From: Treponema sp.
Lineage (GTDB): Bacteria > Spirochaetota > Spirochaetia > Treponematales > Treponemataceae
Direction: 5' to 3'
Length of the DNA: 5,190 nucleotides
Assembly: GCA_024691265.1 (NCBI GenBank)
Contig: JAILNT010000060.1
Coordinates: forward strand, 1-5,190
The notes under the pieces are model-generated. The model was not told the DNA's origin. It searched no databases and worked only from the letters and a program-made list of their open reading frames with translations. The position numbers and the translations under genes are program-made. Shown in pieces: positions 1 to 5,190 of the stretch (position 1 is the first letter of the stretch; each line of letters begins with the position of its first letter).

Positions 1-54
1 TATTTTCAAAAAGTGAAGAAAATAAAGAATTTATAAAAAATATTTATTTTTTTC

Positions 55-83
55 TTGAAATTTAGACAATCATACTGTATATT
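55..83 (+). promoter_or_regulatory. Sigma-70-type promoter for the thioredoxin gene
   Basis: A TTGAAA box (55-60) and a TATATT box (78-83) are separated by exactly 17 bp, each matching five of six consensus bases. An A/T-rich stretch at about 30-53, with runs of A then T, lies just upstream and could act as an UP element. The predicted start of transcription is near 89-91, giving a leader of roughly 48 nt before the thioredoxin ATG. The boxes and spacing are seen directly; promoter activity is inferred. Confidence 0.65.
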
Positions 84-85
84 TT

Positions 86-99
86 AATTGTACACAATT
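86..99. promoter_or_regulatory. 14-bp palindrome at predicted transcription start (possible operator)
   Basis: AATTGT (86-91) and ACAATT (94-99) form a perfect inverted repeat around a 2-bp centre; the inner TGTACA is itself palindromic. It sits on the predicted start site of the thioredoxin promoter, where a bound dimeric repressor would block initiation. I do not recognise it as the site of a particular regulator. In AT-rich DNA a palindrome this size can arise by chance. Confidence 0.35.
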
Positions 100-125
100 T
101 TATTTTGTATCTTCATGATATACAT

Positions 126-130
126 AGGAG
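126..130 (+). promoter_or_regulatory. Ribosome binding site that fixes the thioredoxin start
   Basis: AGGAG ends 7 nt before the ATG at 138, the ideal spacing. An in-frame ATG lies upstream at 105 but has no such site, would add 11 residues (MYLHDIHRRII) not typical of thioredoxin, and would place this Shine-Dalgarno inside the gene. The start at 138 is therefore preferred. Confidence 0.85.
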
Positions 131-137
131 AATCATT

Positions 138-446
138 ATGAGCCTTGAGTTTAATGAAAAGAACTTTGAAACAGAAGTATTGAAATCAGATAAGCCAGTA
201 TTCGTAGATTTTTGGGCTTCATGGTGTGGTCCTTGCAAAATGATGGGACCAGTTGTTGAACAGCTTGCAGAAGAAATGGGCGACAGTGTAAAGGTTGGAA
301 AAGTAAATGTTGATGATAATGAAGAACTTGCTCAGAAATATGGAATTATGAGCATACCTTGCTTTATTGTTTTCAAAGATGGAAAAATTGCCAACCAGAG
401 AATCGGTGGCTGCTCAAAAGAAGATTTAAAAGCTCTTTTGAACTAG
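138..446 (+). CDS. trxA: Thioredoxin
   Basis: Small cytoplasmic thiol-disulfide reductant of 102 residues, the usual length for a single-domain bacterial thioredoxin. It reduces disulfides in client proteins such as ribonucleotide reductase and peroxiredoxins, and is itself normally recharged by thioredoxin reductase (none is in the window). The active site WCGPC is present with Cys30 and Cys33, preceded by the family VDFWA strand (residues 23-27). The cis-proline is Pro74 in the SIP segment, followed by the FKDG turn (79-82) and a double glycine (90-91). No signal peptide is visible. Two features are unusual: residue 75, just after the cis-proline, is Cys where most thioredoxins have Thr, and there is another Cys at 92. 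The start at 138 is chosen for its AGGAG site. The gene has its own promoter and a hairpin terminator, so it is probably monocistronic. Family assignment is secure; only the role of the extra cysteines is open. Confidence 0.96.
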   Translation: MSLEFNEKNFETEVLKSDKPVFVDFWASWCGPCKMMGPVVEQLAEEMGDSVKVGKVNVDDNEELAQKYGIMSIPCFIVFKDGKIANQRIGGCSKEDLKALLN

Positions 447-459
447 TTTATTTTTTGAC

Positions 460-510
460 TCTGATATTTATGGAAATGTTACAATATTTTCGTAAATATC
501 AGAATTTTTA
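460..510 (+). terminator. Rho-independent terminator after thioredoxin
   Basis: The arm at 460-479 pairs with 484-503 around a 4-nt loop (480-483). The outer 11 pairs (460-470 with 493-503) are perfect; the inner part includes a few G-U pairs. The run TTTTT (505-509) follows. The stem is AT-rich but very long. It starts 14 nt after the thioredoxin stop codon. Confidence 0.7.
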
Positions 511-516
511 AAACTT

Positions 517-532
517 GGTACTGAAAAGTACC
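517..532. repeat. Inverted repeat with GAAA centre over the -35 region
   Basis: GGTACT (517-522) and AGTACC (527-532) form a perfect 6-bp inverted repeat around GAAA. As RNA this would be a compact tetraloop hairpin. However, it overlaps the candidate -35 box of the promoter at 521-550, so it would lie upstream of that transcript and may instead be a protein-binding site on DNA. Which role applies is not decided by sequence. Confidence 0.4.
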
Positions 533-550
533 GTTAAACCCTTATATACT
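521..550 (+). promoter_or_regulatory. Candidate promoter for the secreted beta-domain gene
   Basis: CTGAAA (521-526, four of six consensus bases) and TATACT (545-550, five of six) are 18 bp apart. Transcription would begin near 557, leaving a leader of about 45 nt before the ATG at 603. The -35 is weak, as expected of a promoter that needs an activator or is kept low. It lies just downstream of the thioredoxin terminator. Confidence 0.4.
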
Positions 551-558
551 GTTATAAG
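541..558. repeat. Inverted repeat over the candidate -10 box
   Basis: CTTATA (541-546) and TATAAG (553-558) form a perfect 6-bp inverted repeat with a 6-nt spacer, enclosing the -10 candidate TATACT. TATAAGC occurs again 22 bp further on (553-559 and 575-581), about two helical turns apart and on the same face of the DNA. This could be an operator; the AT-rich composition makes chance occurrence a real alternative. Confidence 0.3.
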
Positions 559-602
559 CAGGAAATGTTTTACATATAAGCTAAAACAATAGGGGTGTAA
601 AA

Positions 603-1130
603 ATGAAAAAAAATATTTTACGTAAATTGGCAACTTCATTCATTTTTCTAGCATTAGGAACTTTTGCTTCTGCAGAAGCTTACATCAGTGCAAATGATAT
701 TGAAGAAGGAACTATCACTTCAGAGAAGAAGCTTGAAGATGGTTTTTCAATCATTGCGACAGAAGAAAAGCTTGTTAAAATCGACAAACATGGAGCAGAT
801 GTTGAGCTTCCAAAAAATGCAGCAGGAGAAAGTTTCTCTCAAAGAATCAATTTGAAGGGTTCTGGTTCCAAAGAATATCGCTGTGTAAAGTTCAGTGCAA
901 AAGCAGGACAGAAAATCACTGTTGACTGTGCAACATCTTCAAAAACAGATACTCGTGCTCTTAAGGTTGTTGATGAAACAGGAAAAGAAGTTCTTTCTAT
1001 ATCTGCAGAACCTACAAACAGCTCAACTACAAAGATTTATTCAGGTTCTGTAAAAGCACCTTCAACAGGTACATATTATGCATATTCAGCAAAAGGCGGT
1101 ATGTATATTTATGAGATAGTTGTTGAGTAA
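603..1130 (+). CDS. Secreted stand-alone pectate-lyase-associated beta domain protein (CBM77-like?)
   Basis: A 175-residue exported protein. Residues 1-24 form a Sec signal peptide: a basic start (MKKN, then Arg7 and Lys8), a hydrophobic core (12-21) and an ASA cleavage site at 22-24, with a second possible site after Ala26. There is no lipobox Cys. The mature part, about 27-175, is a single beta-rich domain rich in Gly, Ser and Thr. From memory it resembles the non-catalytic module found at the ends of many bacterial pectate lyases and pectin esterases: an opening 'GTITSEKKLEDGFSI' strand, a SFSQRINLKGSGS segment (77-89), a TRAL strand (117-120), and a Y-x-Y-S-A-K-G-G-M-Y-I-Y ending (159-170). 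The pectin-binding family CBM77 is my best guess but is unproved. Cys94 and Cys109 lie on neighbouring predicted strands and could form a disulfide. No catalytic module is attached. The start is supported by AGGGG at 591-595, 7 nt upstream. The next gene is a PL9 pectate lyase, which suggests a role in pectin capture. Confidence 0.7.
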   Translation: MKKNILRKLATSFIFLALGTFASAEAYISANDIEEGTITSEKKLEDGFSIIATEEKLVKIDKHGADVELPKNAAGESFSQRINLKGSGSKEYRCVKFSAKAGQKITVDCATSSKTDTRALKVVDETGKEVLSISAEPTNSSTTKIYSGSVKAPSTGTYYAYSAKGGMYIYEIVVE

Positions 1131-1166
1131 TAATCCTAAATAAACCTTATTCTGATTATGATAATG

Positions 1167-1214
1167 AACGCAGATTTTCTTATGTTTTTTCTTCATAGGG
1201 AATTCTGCGTTTTT
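1167..1214 (+). terminator. Rho-independent terminator between the beta-domain gene and the PL9 gene
   Basis: AACGCAGA (1167-1174) pairs perfectly with TCTGCGTT (1204-1211). After one T-T mismatch the stem continues (1176-1184 with 1194-1202, two G-U pairs) to a 9-nt loop. A run of five T (1210-1214) overlaps the end of the stem. It lies 36 nt past the upstream stop codon and would largely uncouple the two neighbouring secreted-protein genes. Confidence 0.85.
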
Positions 1215-1259
1215 AGCGTATAAATAGTCCAATAAAAAACTTAAAACAGGAGTTTATTA

Positions 1260-4196
1260 ATGAAACTTTTTAAGTGTATAGGAACGTTTTTATTAGCTTT
1301 ATCTTTGCTTGCTCCAATTACAGCACAAGAAAGAGCTCCATGGGAAAACTCTCCTAATCCAGAAATCACAAAGATTGCATTAAGTGATAACGATTCAAGT
1401 ACAATCATTGTTAATTTTAATTTGGAAACACCAAGAAATAATTCTGGTGCAGATTATGGTGAAGTTGTTATGACATCTCCAGATGGAAGTAAAATTACAG
1501 CACAGATTGGAAAAACAAGAAAGGCAGAAAAATCAGTAGAATTCAAACCTACTATGTCCGGAAGCTACAAATTTGTTGCCTATGGTTGTAGAAACGAAGT
1601 TGAAAAAAAACATGAATCTTTAGAAGTAATATTTGATTTTACTTTGCCACTTACAAAAACTTCAGTAACAGCCTTGAACTTAGGAAATGGAGAATTAAAA
1701 GTTTCATGGAACAAAGTTAATGAAGCAGATTCTTATATCCTTAATTACACTGATTCTACAGGTTCACTCATAAGCCAAAATATAAATAGTGACCTTGAAT
1801 ACACAATAAAAGGACTTACTGCTGGAAATTATTCAGATATTTCAGTAACTGCAGTTAGAGGAGATGAAAAAATTACATCTGATTCTCTACATAAGCTCAT
1901 AAAAGAAGAAGCTGAAAGAATCTGGCATTTCACATGGTTTGGACAATCTTCAAATGGAGATTTGAACACCATGAAAATGATAGATCCAAATGAGCTTAAA
2001 TTTTCATTAAACTCTTGTACTTTCAATTCTGAAAATGGAACTATATCAAAAAAAGGTGGTAAGTTCACTTCTTTTCACGATGGTATTTCATATTATTACA
2101 CTATAATAAATCCTAAAACAGAAAATTTTGAACTTACTGCTACTGTAAAAGTTGACTACATAAACCAATCTCCAGATGGACAGGAAGGTTTTGGTATAAT
2201 AGCAATGGATTCTTTAGGAGATGACCAATCAAATTCAAAGAATCACTACACAAACAGTGCTGGTATTATTTCATGGAAATATTCAACACACATAAATGGA
2301 GCTAAAAAAGAAATAAAAGACGGTCTCGGAGCTCGTTTCGTTACAGGTCTTACTCCAGAAGTAATAAATATGGGAGATGCAGGTATAGCAGAATACGGAG
2401 TTAGTACATCAAAAGCTTTCAGCTATGACCAGGCATCAGACGCCATTAAGACAGGCGGTGTATATCGTATTACTTTGAAAAAAGATAATACAGGATACAG
2501 AGCTATATTCGCAAAAGAAATTGCAAGCGAAGATACCATTACACAATATACTCTTTATGATGCTGACAATATAAAACTTTGCCAACTTGATAAAGACCAC
2601 GTATATTTAGGATTTGCAGTAGCTCGTGGTGTAAACGCAACATTTAGCGATATTGTATTAAACATTACAGACCCAAAGAAAGATGCTCCAGCAGAAGAAG
2701 AACCTCCTGAATTAGTTCCTCTTACACATGTTGTAAACTCTCCTACAACATACTACAGAACTCGTTATCCATTCGTTTACACAACAAATAGTGATGGTCA
2801 CATAACAATAAAAAATAAAGACGGGAAAATTTTTGTAAAGAATGCAAAAGTAAAGGCAAATGTTGATTTTAAGAAAAATATTCGCCTTAGCAAGAATATG
2901 AATGACCTCTTTGTAGAATTCACTCCAGATGAAAACTACAAACCAGGAAAACATCAGGTAATCGCTCAATATAACAGTACTATAAAAGATTATGAAGAAA
3001 GTTATAAAACTGTAACTGATTCTGTTTCTGTAATAGTAAAATCTTATAGAGGCGGAAAGATATATGTATCACCTGATGGAGATGCATTTGGAAAAGGTAC
3101 AAAAGAAGCACCTCTTGATTTGGATAATGCTACAAAATATGTAAAACCAGGTCAGAAGATTGTTTTAACTGCTGGTACATATAATATGACAACAGGAATT
3201 ACAATAGAAAGGGGAAATAACGGTACATTCTTCTACAGAAAGCATATAACAACAGAAAAAGGTGAAAGAGCAGTTCTTGATTTTAGTGGAGCAAGAGCTG
3301 GTTTCATTAACTGGGGTAATTACTGGATAATTGAAAACATCGATATCACAAAGACTGTTGGAAATGTAAAAGGTATGCAGATTGGCGGTAGTAATAATAT
3401 AATCCGCAAAGTAAATACATATTCTAATGGCGACACAGGTTTACAGATTTCAGGTGCATCAAGCGATGACAAGAGTAAATGGCCAAGAAAGAATCTTATC
3501 TATGGTTGTACATCTTATGATAACTGTGACCCTGCACAAAATAATGCTGATGGCTTTGCAGCAAAACTTACCTGTCGTGAAGGAAATGTATTCCGCTACT
3601 GTATCGCTTACTGCAATATCGATGATGGCTGGGATTTATTCAGCAAAATTGAAAGCGGTCCTATAGGACAAGTTATAGTAGACAGATGTATTGCATATAG
3701 AAACGGTAGCCGTCTTGATGGCTCAGGAAAAGGAGATGGAAACGGCTTTAAGATGGGTGGAGATGGCATTGCAGTTCCTCATATTCTTCGTAACAGTATA
3801 ACATTTGAAAACGGAGCAAGCGGAATTACAAGCAATTCTAACCCTGCATTACAGCTTGAAAAAGTAACTTCATTTGGAAATAAGGGAACAAATATTGCCC
3901 TCTATGGAAAAGGAACTACTGCACCTAGACAATTTAAAGCTAAAGGAGTTCTCTCAATAAAGGGTGAAGAAGCTGACAATATAAAAGAGCAGCCAGAATT
4001 ACTTGCTCAGACAACTTATTTCTACAATGGAGCTGAAAGCATGAACAGCGAAAAAGTAAAAGTTGATGAAAGCATATTTAAATCAATAGATACAACTGTT
4101 CTTCCTGAAATAACAGCAAAAGGCAAAATTGATATGCATAATCTATTTGTAAAAAATAGTTCTGCACCAAAAGATGCTGGAGCAATTATAAAATAA
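1260..4196 (+). CDS. Secreted multi-module pectate lyase, polysaccharide lyase family 9
   Basis: An exported 978-residue enzyme predicted to cut polygalacturonate by calcium-dependent beta-elimination. A Sec signal peptide (1-22) ends at ITA before Gln23; no lipobox or C-terminal sorting signal is seen. Modules in order: an Ig-like beta domain (about 34-130); a fibronectin-III-like domain (133-211); a large beta-sandwich-like region resembling laminin-G or DUF1349 folds (about 220-470); a Pro/Glu linker (472-487); another Ig-like region (488-596); and the PL9 parallel beta-helix (about 599-890) with a short tail. The helix opens with YVSPDG (602-607). Calcium ligands correspond to Asp764 in NADG and Asp788, Asp789 and Asp792 in DDGWD, with the same spacing as Asp209, 233, 234 and 237 of Erwinia chrysanthemi Pel9A. 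Lys831 in NGFKMGG fits the catalytic base (Lys273). AGGAG at 1248-1252 lies 7 nt before the ATG. A -10-like TATAAA (1219-1224) has no convincing -35. PL9 assignment is strong; the N-terminal modules are tentative. Confidence 0.92.
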   Translation: MKLFKCIGTFLLALSLLAPITAQERAPWENSPNPEITKIALSDNDSSTIIVNFNLETPRNNSGADYGEVVMTSPDGSKITAQIGKTRKAEKSVEFKPTMSGSYKFVAYGCRNEVEKKHESLEVIFDFTLPLTKTSVTALNLGNGELKVSWNKVNEADSYILNYTDSTGSLISQNINSDLEYTIKGLTAGNYSDISVTAVRGDEKITSDSLHKLIKEEAERIWHFTWFGQSSNGDLNTMKMIDPNELKFSLNSCTFNSENGTISKKGGKFTSFHDGISYYYTIINPKTENFELTATVKVDYINQSPDGQEGFGIIAMDSLGDDQSNSKNHYTNSAGIISWKYSTHINGAKKEIKDGLGARFVTGLTPEVINMGDAGIAEYGVSTSKAFSYDQASDAIKTGGVYRITLKKDNTGYRAIFAKEIASEDTITQYTLYDADNIKLCQLDKDHVYLGFAVARGVNATFSDIVLNITDPKKDAPAEEEPPELVPLTHVVNSPTTYYRTRYPFVYTTNSDGHITIKNKDGKIFVKNAKVKANVDFKKNIRLSKNMNDLFVEFTPDENYKPGKHQVIAQYNSTIKDYEESYKTVTDSVSVIVKSYRGGKIYVSPDGDAFGKGTKEAPLDLDNATKYVKPGQKIVLTAGTYNMTTGITIERGNNGTFFYRKHITTEKGERAVLDFSGARAGFINWGNYWIIENIDITKTVGNVKGMQIGGSNNIIRKVNTYSNGDTGLQISGASSDDKSKWPRKNLIYGCTSYDNCDPAQNNADGFAAKLTCREGNVFRYCIAYCNIDDGWDLFSKIESGPIGQVIVDRCIAYRNGSRLDGSGKGDGNGFKMGGDGIAVPHILRNSITFENGASGITSNSNPALQLEKVTSFGNKGTNIALYGKGTTAPRQFKAKGVLSIKGEEADNIKEQPELLAQTTYFYNGAESMNSEKVKVDESIFKSIDTTVLPEITAKGKIDMHNLFVKNSSAPKDAGAIIK

Positions 4197-4206
4197 AAAA
4201 ATAAAC

Positions 4207-4259
4207 GAGCAGGTTAATGAATTATCCAATTTATATATAATTCATACCTGCTCTTTTTT
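4207..4259 (+). terminator. Strong terminator after the PL9 gene
   Basis: GAGCAGGT (4207-4214) pairs perfectly with ACCTGCTC (4246-4253). Past a small internal loop, TGAATTAT (4218-4225) pairs with ATAATTCA (4237-4244), leaving an 11-nt loop. Six T follow (4254-4259). An A-rich run lies upstream (4197-4205), so the same hairpin could also stop minus-strand transcription. Confidence 0.88.
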
Positions 4260-4276
4260 ATTTTAGCTTTGTATTG

Positions 4277-4282
4277 TAATAT
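4277..4282 (+). promoter_or_regulatory. Possible -10 box for the DTW-domain gene
   Basis: TAATAT (4277-4282) keeps the first two and last two consensus -10 bases and is preceded by TG. No good -35 exists 16-18 bp upstream, where the terminator T-run lies. A start of transcription about 7 nt downstream would fall at or next to the ATG at 4290, giving an mRNA with almost no leader. This is speculative, but the space after the terminator leaves few alternatives. Confidence 0.25.
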
Positions 4283-4289
4283 CTCTTTC

Positions 4290-4973
4290 ATGCGTGAACT
4301 TTGCTTAAAATGTCTTAGACCTAAAGACAATTGTTTTTGTAGTTATATAAAACCTGTAAATTGCAATATAAAATTCATTTTTCTAATGCACCCAAAAGAA
4401 ATGAAAAGACAAAAAACAGGAACAGGAAGGCTATCTCACTTAGCTTTACCAGATTCAGAAATAATAATGGGCATTGACTTTACTAAGAATGAAAGGGTAC
4501 AGCAGTTACTAAAAGACCCAAACTACTACCCTGTATTACTTTACCCTGGAGAAGATGCGTGGAATGCTCATAAAGAAGGTTTTGCAGAGGCTATAGGAAA
4601 GAAAAAGCTTTTAGTATTTGTAATAGACTCAACATGGGCATGTTCAAGAAAGATGATAAGGTTAAGCACAAATCTTCTTGCACTGCCAAAATTATCCTTT
4701 AAAGGCTCTTATCGCTCTATATTCACATTCAAAAGAGAACCTAAAGAATATTGTGTATCTACAATAGAATCATGCTACTATCTTATAAAGGAGCTTCAGG
4801 AAACTTCTATAGTTCCAAAAGAAGCTAACCCAGAACCTTTAATGGACGTATTTAAGGCAATGATTAAATTTCAGCTCAAAAAGGAAAATGACAGAGTTGA
4901 AGGAAGAATAGCAAGTAGCCATGCAAGTGATTGGAAATACACAAAAACAAGAGAAATACCAGACTTTGATTAA
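4290..4973 (+). CDS. DTW-domain protein, probable tRNA-uridine aminocarboxypropyltransferase
   Basis: A 227-residue cytoplasmic protein of the DTW family, whose E. coli member TapT (YfiP) transfers the 3-amino-3-carboxypropyl group of S-adenosylmethionine to U47 of tRNA, making acp3U. Visible family features are four N-terminal cysteines (Cys5, Cys8, Cys15, Cys17; CxxC then CxC, likely metal-binding) with an RP between them; a HPKE motif (34-37); the segment VLLYPGEDAW (82-91); the signature D-S-T-W at 113-116 followed by SRKM (119-122); and STIE (157-160). Length is typical. The start is the ATG at 4290: it places the CxxC at residue 5 as expected, whereas the alternative TTG at 4269 adds seven residues with no family support. 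Neither start has a recognisable Shine-Dalgarno, which is odd because the other three complete genes have good ones. The gene follows the PL9 terminator closely and converges with the minus-strand gene. The exact tRNA target is inferred from the family. Confidence 0.88.
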   Translation: MRELCLKCLRPKDNCFCSYIKPVNCNIKFIFLMHPKEMKRQKTGTGRLSHLALPDSEIIMGIDFTKNERVQQLLKDPNYYPVLLYPGEDAWNAHKEGFAEAIGKKKLLVFVIDSTWACSRKMIRLSTNLLALPKLSFKGSYRSIFTFKREPKEYCVSTIESCYYLIKELQETSIVPKEANPEPLMDVFKAMIKFQLKKENDRVEGRIASSHASDWKYTKTREIPDFD

Positions 4974-5021
4974 ATAAAAAAGCATTTCAAGAAAACTTAT
5001 AAACATCTTCCTTGAAATGCT
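4972..5021 (-). terminator. Terminator of the minus-strand gene, in the convergent gap
   Basis: AGCATTTCAAG (4981-4991) and CTTGAAATGCT (5011-5021) form a perfect 11-bp stem around a 19-nt loop. Read on the minus strand it is followed by TTTTTATTTA (complement of 4971-4980), a good U-tract. On the plus strand the following bases are A-rich, so it should work mainly for the minus-strand gene, whose stop codon is 15 nt away. The plus-strand DTW gene has no separate terminator in the window. Confidence 0.75.
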
Positions 5022-5036
5022 AAAAATTAATGCTTT

Positions 5037-5190
5037 CTACTCATTGACTTCAGACTTCATAGGGAAAGTTCCCTTTGGAGTATAATCGCCAGCAAGAGCT
5101 GCAAACAAAGCCTTAAAAGTAAAATCAGAATCACTATAGCCTAAAAGAATAGTATCTGCCCAATCTTCCATATCAATAGCAGGAAATGGA
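5037..5190 (-). CDS. C-terminal end of a probable GH3-type glycoside hydrolase (partial)
   Basis: The last 50 codons of a minus-strand gene running in from the right edge; the stop codon TAG is at 5037-5039. The peptide includes ADTILLGYSDSD, then a KALFAALAGDY helix and TPKGTFPM. This matches the pattern near the C-terminus of family 3 glycoside hydrolases, where an 'A-D-A-I-L' strand leads to 'D/G-x-L-x-G-x-x-x-P-x-G-x-L/F-P'. If so, it is probably a beta-glucosidase or related exo-glycosidase that hydrolyses terminal sugars from oligosaccharides. Neither the catalytic residues nor the N-terminus is in the window, so substrate and location cannot be judged. Its reading frame is open over the whole stretch, codon use matches the neighbours, and a minus-strand terminator sits just beyond the stop. 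That it is a real coding end is more secure than the family name. Confidence 0.6.
   Translation of the reverse strand, partial: PFPAIDMEDWADTILLGYSDSDFTFKALFAALAGDYTPKGTFPMKSEVNE

Noticed and set aside
1..65. Two short open frames at the left edge (1-36 ending TAA; 3-65 ending TAG) that could be the 3' end of an upstream gene
   Set aside because: Both are too short and too AT-rich to tell from chance; the second would run through the thioredoxin -35 box. No motif supports either.
105..137. N-terminal extension of thioredoxin from the ATG at 105
   Set aside because: No ribosome binding site at 105, the added residues are not thioredoxin-like, and AGGAG at 126-130 points to the ATG at 138.
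447..602. Riboswitch in the gap before the beta-domain gene
   Set aside because: I could match no known riboswitch core; the repeats overlap a candidate promoter and are better explained as DNA sites.
664..855. 63-residue open frame inside the beta-domain gene
   Set aside because: Out-of-frame overlap with a well-supported gene; no ribosome binding site and no recognisable domain.
1603..1610. Run of eight A in the lyase gene as a possible phase-variation site
   Set aside because: It encodes part of Glu-Lys-Lys, and runs of this length are common by chance in AT-rich genes; nothing else suggests switching.
1829..2068. Minus-strand open frame of 79 codons
   Set aside because: Antisense to the lyase with no family features or start signals.
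2712..2969. Minus-strand open frame of 85 codons with hydrophobic stretches
   Set aside because: Antisense to the lyase; the Phe/Ile/Cys-rich product reflects complementing AT-rich codons rather than a membrane protein.
3427..3666. 79-codon plus-strand open frame within the PL9 module
   Set aside because: Out-of-frame shadow over the most conserved catalytic region.
4269..4289. TTG start adding seven residues to the DTW protein
   Set aside because: No ribosome binding site, and family members begin close to the CxxC; the ATG at 4290 fits better.

Overview
The window is AT-rich with tightly packed genes and Gram-negative-type Sec signal peptides. It most resembles a plant-polysaccharide-degrading spirochaete of the Treponema type (rumen, gut or oral). 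That assignment is inference from gene content, base composition and the general look of the thioredoxin; no rRNA or other marker is present.

Layout, left to right. Positions 1-137 hold a well-formed sigma-70-type promoter with a 14-bp palindrome at its predicted start site. A small thioredoxin follows (138-446) and ends at a long hairpin terminator. The 447-602 gap then holds a second candidate promoter, with one inverted repeat over its -35 and another over its -10. Gene 603-1130 encodes a 175-residue secreted protein that looks like the non-catalytic beta domain often attached to pectate lyases, here standing alone. A strong terminator separates it from the large gene at 1260-4196, a 978-residue secreted multi-module pectate lyase of polysaccharide lyase family 9 (PL9) whose calcium ligands and lysine base are all visible. 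Another strong terminator follows. A DTW-domain protein (probable tRNA acp3U modification enzyme) lies at 4290-4973 and has no visible Shine-Dalgarno sequence. The right edge carries the last 50 codons of a minus-strand gene, probably the C-terminus of a GH3-type beta-glucosidase, with its own terminator between the two converging genes.

How the genes relate. The stand-alone beta-domain protein and the PL9 enzyme probably both serve pectin use outside the inner membrane: one binding, the other cutting polygalacturonate by calcium-dependent beta-elimination. The possible GH3 enzyme would fit a wider carbohydrate-use neighbourhood. Thioredoxin and the DTW protein are housekeeping genes that happen to flank them. 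Hairpin terminators after the first three genes suggest separate transcription units rather than an operon. No stretch longer than 300 bases lacks a gene. I see no mobile element, CRISPR array, tRNA or rRNA. I found no convincing wholly new system. The best leads are the stand-alone pectin-domain protein, the unassigned N-terminal half of the lyase, and the palindromes over the two promoters.
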